A stretch of DNA of 8,539 bases from an uncultured Sphingomonas sp. (lineage in GTDB: Bacteria > Pseudomonadota > Alphaproteobacteria > Sphingomonadales > Sphingomonadaceae): contig CAKTFL010000072.1 in NCBI GenBank assembly GCA_934555855.1, positions 1 to 8,539 on the forward strand. Direction: 5' to 3'. Position numbers and translations under genes: made by a program. Shown piece after piece: positions 6,116 through 8,539 of the stretch. How positions within the stretch are numbered: position 1 is the stretch's first letter; each line of letters starts with the position of its first letter. Under the pieces are notes generated by a model that worked only from the letters and a program-made list of their open reading frames with translations, did not search any database and was not told the origin of the DNA.

Positions 6116-6200
6116 CCGGCACGTCCCCCGACCGTGATAAAATGTTACCGATTGGCCCCGCGTTGACCCGGCCCCGCTCCGAAGCTAGCCCGGCACGTCC
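6116..6200 (+). repeat. 11-bp direct repeat ahead of the response regulator
   Basis: CCGGCACGTCC occurs at 6116-6126 and again at 6190-6200, the second copy touching the ATG at 6201. The copies are 74 bases apart. They might be regulator-binding sites, but one copy lies between the predicted -10 and the start codon, and a match of this length could be chance in GC-rich DNA. Confidence 0.4.
6163..6191 (+). promoter_or_regulatory. Candidate promoter of the two-component operon
   Basis: TTGACC (6163-6168, five of six to consensus) is followed after 17 bases by TAGCCC (6186-6191). Transcription would start about 6198-6201, at or just before the ATG at 6201, so the mRNA would be leaderless or nearly so. 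This fits the absence of any Shine-Dalgarno before that ATG. The -10 is a poor match apart from TA. Confidence 0.35.
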
Positions 6201-6911
6201 ATGACCGCGCCAACGATCCTGCTTGTCGAGGACGACCCAGCTCTCCGGACGCTAACCGCCCGTGCGTTGCAGGAGAACGGCTTTACCGTCCGTCCCGCCG
6301 CCGCCGCGCCCGAAATGTGGCTTGCGCTGGAGGGGGCGGCGGTGGACCTCGTCATCCTCGACATCATGCTGCCGGGCACCAGCGGCATAGACCTGTGCCG
6401 GGCGCTTCGCCAGAAAAGCGACGTGCCGATCATCTTCGTCTCGGCCAAGAGCAGCGAGACCGACCGCATCGTCGGGCTGGAGCTGGGCGCGGACGATTAT
6501 GTCGCCAAGCCATTCTCGGCGCGCGAACTGGTTGCGCGGGTCCGCGCGGTGCTGCGCCGGCCGCCGCTCGACCGACGCTCGGGGGATCGGGAGGAAGGGC
6601 TGATCACCTTTGAAGGGTGGGCGGTCAGCCTGCCGCGCCGATCGCTGACCTCGCCGACCGGAGCGGTGGTGGACCTGACCGGCGCGGAGTTCGACCTGCT
6701 GATCGCGCTTCTCGATCATGCCGGGCGGGTCATCGCGCGCGAGCGGCTGATCGAACTGTCGCGCACCCGGCTGGGCGACAGTTCCGACCGCAGCGTCGAC
6801 GTGCTCGTCAGCCGCCTTCGCCGCAAGCTGTCCAGCGCGGGCCATGCCGCCCCGATCGTCACCGTGCGCGGCGTGGGATACATGCTCAACGCGCCGGTGG
6901 AGCGCGCTTGA
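6201..6911 (+). CDS. OmpR-family two-component response regulator
   Basis: 236 residues, the standard length. The receiver domain (about 5-120) has ILLVEDD (6-12) with the acidic Asp11/Asp12 pair, the phosphoacceptor Asp54 in VDLVILDIMLPGTSG (48-62), Ser81 in PIIFVSAKSS (76-85), and Lys103 in GADDYVAKPFSARELVARV (96-114). All five conserved positions are present. The C-terminal OmpR/PhoB winged helix (about 133-232) shows LTGAEFDLLIALLDHAGRVIARERLIELSR (159-188), RSVDVLVSRLRRKL (197-210) as recognition helix region, and TVRGVGYML (221-229). It is followed immediately by its histidine kinase in a TTGA overlap. The D-L-T-x-A-E-F-D-L-L core and the pairing with a two-TM kinase are of the OmpR/EnvZ type. 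Target genes cannot be inferred. The ATG at 6201 has no Shine-Dalgarno and may be translated from a leaderless mRNA. Confidence 0.95.
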   Translation: MTAPTILLVEDDPALRTLTARALQENGFTVRPAAAAPEMWLALEGAAVDLVILDIMLPGTSGIDLCRALRQKSDVPIIFVSAKSSETDRIVGLELGADDYVAKPFSARELVARVRAVLRRPPLDRRSGDREEGLITFEGWAVSLPRRSLTSPTGAVVDLTGAEFDLLIALLDHAGRVIARERLIELSRTRLGDSSDRSVDVLVSRLRRKLSSAGHAAPIVTVRGVGYMLNAPVERA

Positions 6912-8218
6912 AGGGGCGTTCCATCGGCCTGGTCGGCCGGATCGTCGCGATCCTGCTGCTGACGCTTCTGTTCGAGTTTTCGGCCAGCACGCTGCTGTAC
7001 GAACGCGCGAGCCAGTTCTCCGTTCGTGACGACGAGGCGCGGCGGCTGGCCGAACATCTGGTGATCAGCCGGAAGCTGATGGCCGAACAGCCGCCCGACC
7101 AGCGCGGCGACATGGCGGCCGAGCTTACGACGTCGCGCTATGCGATCAGCTGGAACCGGGCGCTTCCGCCGCCGCCGCCGATCGCGCCCGAACTGGATAC
7201 GATGCGCCGCCAGATCCTGGACTGGGAACCGCCGCTGAGGGGATCGGACCTGCGCGTCCGCCTGACCTCTCCGGGACGCAGCGCAGTGGTGACGGGCGCC
7301 CTGCGGCTTCCGGACCGGAGCTGGCTGTACTTCAGGACGCGCGAGCCGGTGGCCGGCATCAATCTGGCAGCGGAGCGCATCCTGCTGGCGCTGGTGCCCG
7401 CGGCGGCGCTGATGGTGCTGGGCGGGATGCTGGTGCGCCGCACGCTGTTGCCGCTCCGCCGCCTGGCGCAGGCTGCTGACCAGATGGGCAGCGGCGAGGA
7501 GGAAGCGCCCGTCCGGGAGGAGGGGGCGGGAGACGTGCGGCGGGTGGTGGTAGCGTTCAACCGGATGCAGGAGCGTATCCGCAAGCTGATGGCCGGGCGT
7601 ACCCAGGCGCTTGCCGCCGTTGGCCATGACCTGCGTACCCCGCTGGCCCGACTGCGCCTGCGTGCGGAGGCGATCGAGCAGGCTGATCTGCGTCAGGCGA
7701 TCGGCGAGGATGTGGAGGAAATGGACGCGATGGTCGCCAGCCTCCTCGCTTTTCTGGGCGGCGAGTCCGATCCGGAGACGCCCGTCCTGATCGACGTGGC
7801 CGTGCTCTGCGCGACGCTGGTCGATGACGCCACCGACCATGGGCATGAAGCGGATTATATCGGTCCCGACCATTGCGAGCTGGTCGCGCGGCCGGGGGGG
7901 CTGAAGCGTGCACTGACCAACCTGGTCGACAACGCCCGCCACCATGGCAACCGGCTATGGGTCACGCTGGAGCCCGGCGAGGCGTTTGTCGCGATCCACG
8001 TCGATGATGACGGGCCGGGAATCGCGGAGGACCGGCTGGAGGAGGTTATCCAGCCCTTTGTCCGGCTGGACACCGCGCGGCGGCGGGACACGGTCGGGTT
8101 CGGACTGGGCCTGCCCATCGTTCTTCAGACGGTGACGGCGGAGGGCGGACGATTGCAGCTGGTCAACAGGGCCGAAGGAGGCTTGCGCGCGACGGTGGAA
8201 CTTTATCGCCAAGCCTGA
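6908..8218 (+). CDS. Two-component sensor histidine kinase, EnvZ-like
   Basis: 436 residues using the TTG at 6908, which overlaps the regulator's stop as TTGA and has GGAG at 6899-6902, five bases ahead. There is no ATG or GTG in this frame near that point; the open frame runs back to 6617 inside the regulator but that part is not coding. Layout: TM1 about 8-29 (LVGRIVAILLLTLLFEFSASTL); a periplasmic region about 31-155 with no sensor family I recognise; TM2 about 156-176; HAMP about 177-230; HisKA with phosphoacceptor His240 in VGHDLRTPLARLRLRAE (238-254); HATPase with N box NLVDNARHHG (338-347), G1 DDDGPGI (366-372), F box PFVRLD (383-388) and G2 GFGLGLPIV (397-405). All catalytic boxes are intact. 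The H-D-L-R-T-P-L-x-R-x-R form is EnvZ-like. The periplasmic part contains five consecutive prolines (87-91). The signal sensed is unknown. Confidence 0.94.
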   Translation: MKGRSIGLVGRIVAILLLTLLFEFSASTLLYERASQFSVRDDEARRLAEHLVISRKLMAEQPPDQRGDMAAELTTSRYAISWNRALPPPPPIAPELDTMRRQILDWEPPLRGSDLRVRLTSPGRSAVVTGALRLPDRSWLYFRTREPVAGINLAAERILLALVPAAALMVLGGMLVRRTLLPLRRLAQAADQMGSGEEEAPVREEGAGDVRRVVVAFNRMQERIRKLMAGRTQALAAVGHDLRTPLARLRLRAEAIEQADLRQAIGEDVEEMDAMVASLLAFLGGESDPETPVLIDVAVLCATLVDDATDHGHEADYIGPDHCELVARPGGLKRALTNLVDNARHHGNRLWVTLEPGEAFVAIHVDDDGPGIAEDRLEEVIQPFVRLDTARRRDTVGFGLGLPIVLQTVTAEGGRLQLVNRAEGGLRATVELYRQA

Positions 8219-8319
8219 TCGCCACCGGACATGATTTCTTACACACGCGCGGCATCGCAGCAAAACGGAGCGACTATACGACGTTATGAGGACATCCGTC
8301 CATCGGCGGTCCCATTATC

Positions 8320-8325
8320 AGGAGG
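8320..8325 (+). promoter_or_regulatory. Strong Shine-Dalgarno fixing a GTG start
   Basis: AGGAGG, a full match to the anti-Shine-Dalgarno, ends seven bases before the GTG at 8333. It is the strongest such site in the window and decides the start of the carbonic anhydrase. The 114 bases from 8219 to 8332 hold no other gene. AT-richer patches near 8275-8288 (TATACG, TTATGA) could be a -10, but I find no convincing -35. Confidence 0.75.
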
Positions 8326-8332
8326 TCCCGTC

Positions 8333-8539
8333 GTGAACGAACTGATCGGCCGCGTCTTCGGTTTCGAGAAACAGGTCTTTCCCCAAGCGCAGGCGCTTTA
8401 TGCCAAGCTCGCCGACGGACAGAGCCCCAAGGCGCTGATGATCAGCTGTGCCGATTCGCGGGTCGTGCCCGAACACATCATGCAGGCACAGCCGGGCGAC
8501 CTGTTCGTCTGCCGCAACGCCGGCAACAGGGTGCCTCCG
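8333..8539 (+). CDS. Beta-class carbonic anhydrase, N-terminal fragment
   Basis: First 69 codons of a gene that runs off the right edge. It reads MNELIGRVFGFEKQVFPQAQALYAKLADGQSP, then KALMISCADSRVVPEHIMQAQPGDLFVCRNAGNRVPP. The segment MISCADSRVVPE (36-47) is the beta-carbonic anhydrase signature: Cys39 is the first zinc ligand and Asp41/Arg43 the catalytic dyad. It is followed by PGDLFVCRNAGN (54-65), also invariant in the family. The remaining His and Cys zinc ligands would lie outside the window. Family knowledge: it interconverts CO2 and bicarbonate in the cytoplasm, supplying bicarbonate for carboxylations. It starts with GTG behind AGGAGG, 114 bases after the kinase, on the same strand. 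Whether the two-component system controls it cannot be told. Confidence 0.93.
   Translation, partial: MNELIGRVFGFEKQVFPQAQALYAKLADGQSPKALMISCADSRVVPEHIMQAQPGDLFVCRNAGNRVPP

Noticed and set aside
6136..6150. AT-rich GTGATAAAATGTTAC as an operator
   Set aside because: The two halves match at only three of five positions when folded, so the dyad is too weak to report as a site.
6617..6907. Upstream extension of the kinase frame
   Set aside because: It overlaps the DNA-binding domain of the response regulator and encodes low-complexity Arg/Ala/Gly sequence. The kinase TM1 follows directly after the TTG at 6908.
6716..7945. 409-residue open frame antisense to the kinase
   Set aside because: High-GC antisense frames lack stops by chance. 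The sense strand carries complete regulator and kinase domains, and the antisense protein is rich in Gln, Arg and His with no recognisable motif.

Overview
The window is about 70% GC. Its gene content and gene order are typical of an alphaproteobacterium, most likely a sphingomonad (Sphingomonas or a close relative). The evidence is a short SDHAF4/DUF1674 protein beside an rsmB-type gene, tsaD divergent from hemC-hemD, a membrane-anchored mitofilin-like protein directly after hemD, and a DNA-encoded CCA on the tRNA. This is inference from recognised families; no 16S rRNA gene is present to confirm it. Gene density is high, and I see no mobile element, CRISPR array or prophage.

Layout. (1) 1-378: the N-terminus of an RsmB/NusB-type 16S rRNA methyltransferase (minus, cut by the window edge), divergent from a 53-residue SDHAF4-like protein (plus). 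(2) 395-1429: tsaD (minus), the tRNA t6A synthase subunit, convergent with SDHAF4 and back-to-back with hemC. (3) 1484-3943: hemC, hemD and a Mic60/mitofilin-like inner-membrane protein, an apparent operon joining two steps of tetrapyrrole synthesis to a membrane-architecture-type protein. (4) 3963-5762: a DUF72 (YecE-like) protein (minus), divergent from a LysR-family regulator (plus) across 111 bp. (5) 5763-6200: a tRNA-Gly(GCC) gene on the minus strand with a plausible promoter, then a strong inverted repeat whose minus-strand reading looks like the terminator of a short unannotated RNA, then the promoter region of a response regulator. (6) 6201-8218: an OmpR/EnvZ-type two-component pair whose stop and start overlap (TTGA). 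(7) 8333 to the right edge: the N-terminus of a beta-carbonic anhydrase behind a textbook Shine-Dalgarno sequence.

Most genes are housekeeping: rRNA and tRNA modification, uroporphyrinogen III synthesis and succinate dehydrogenase assembly. The regulatory genes are the LysR protein and the two-component system, whose targets cannot be read from this window.

I do not see a clearly new multi-gene system. The best leads are a candidate ~60-nt C-rich small RNA between the tRNA and the two-component system, the mitofilin-like protein in the hem operon, an 11-bp direct repeat in front of the response regulator, and signs that some genes here are transcribed without a leader.
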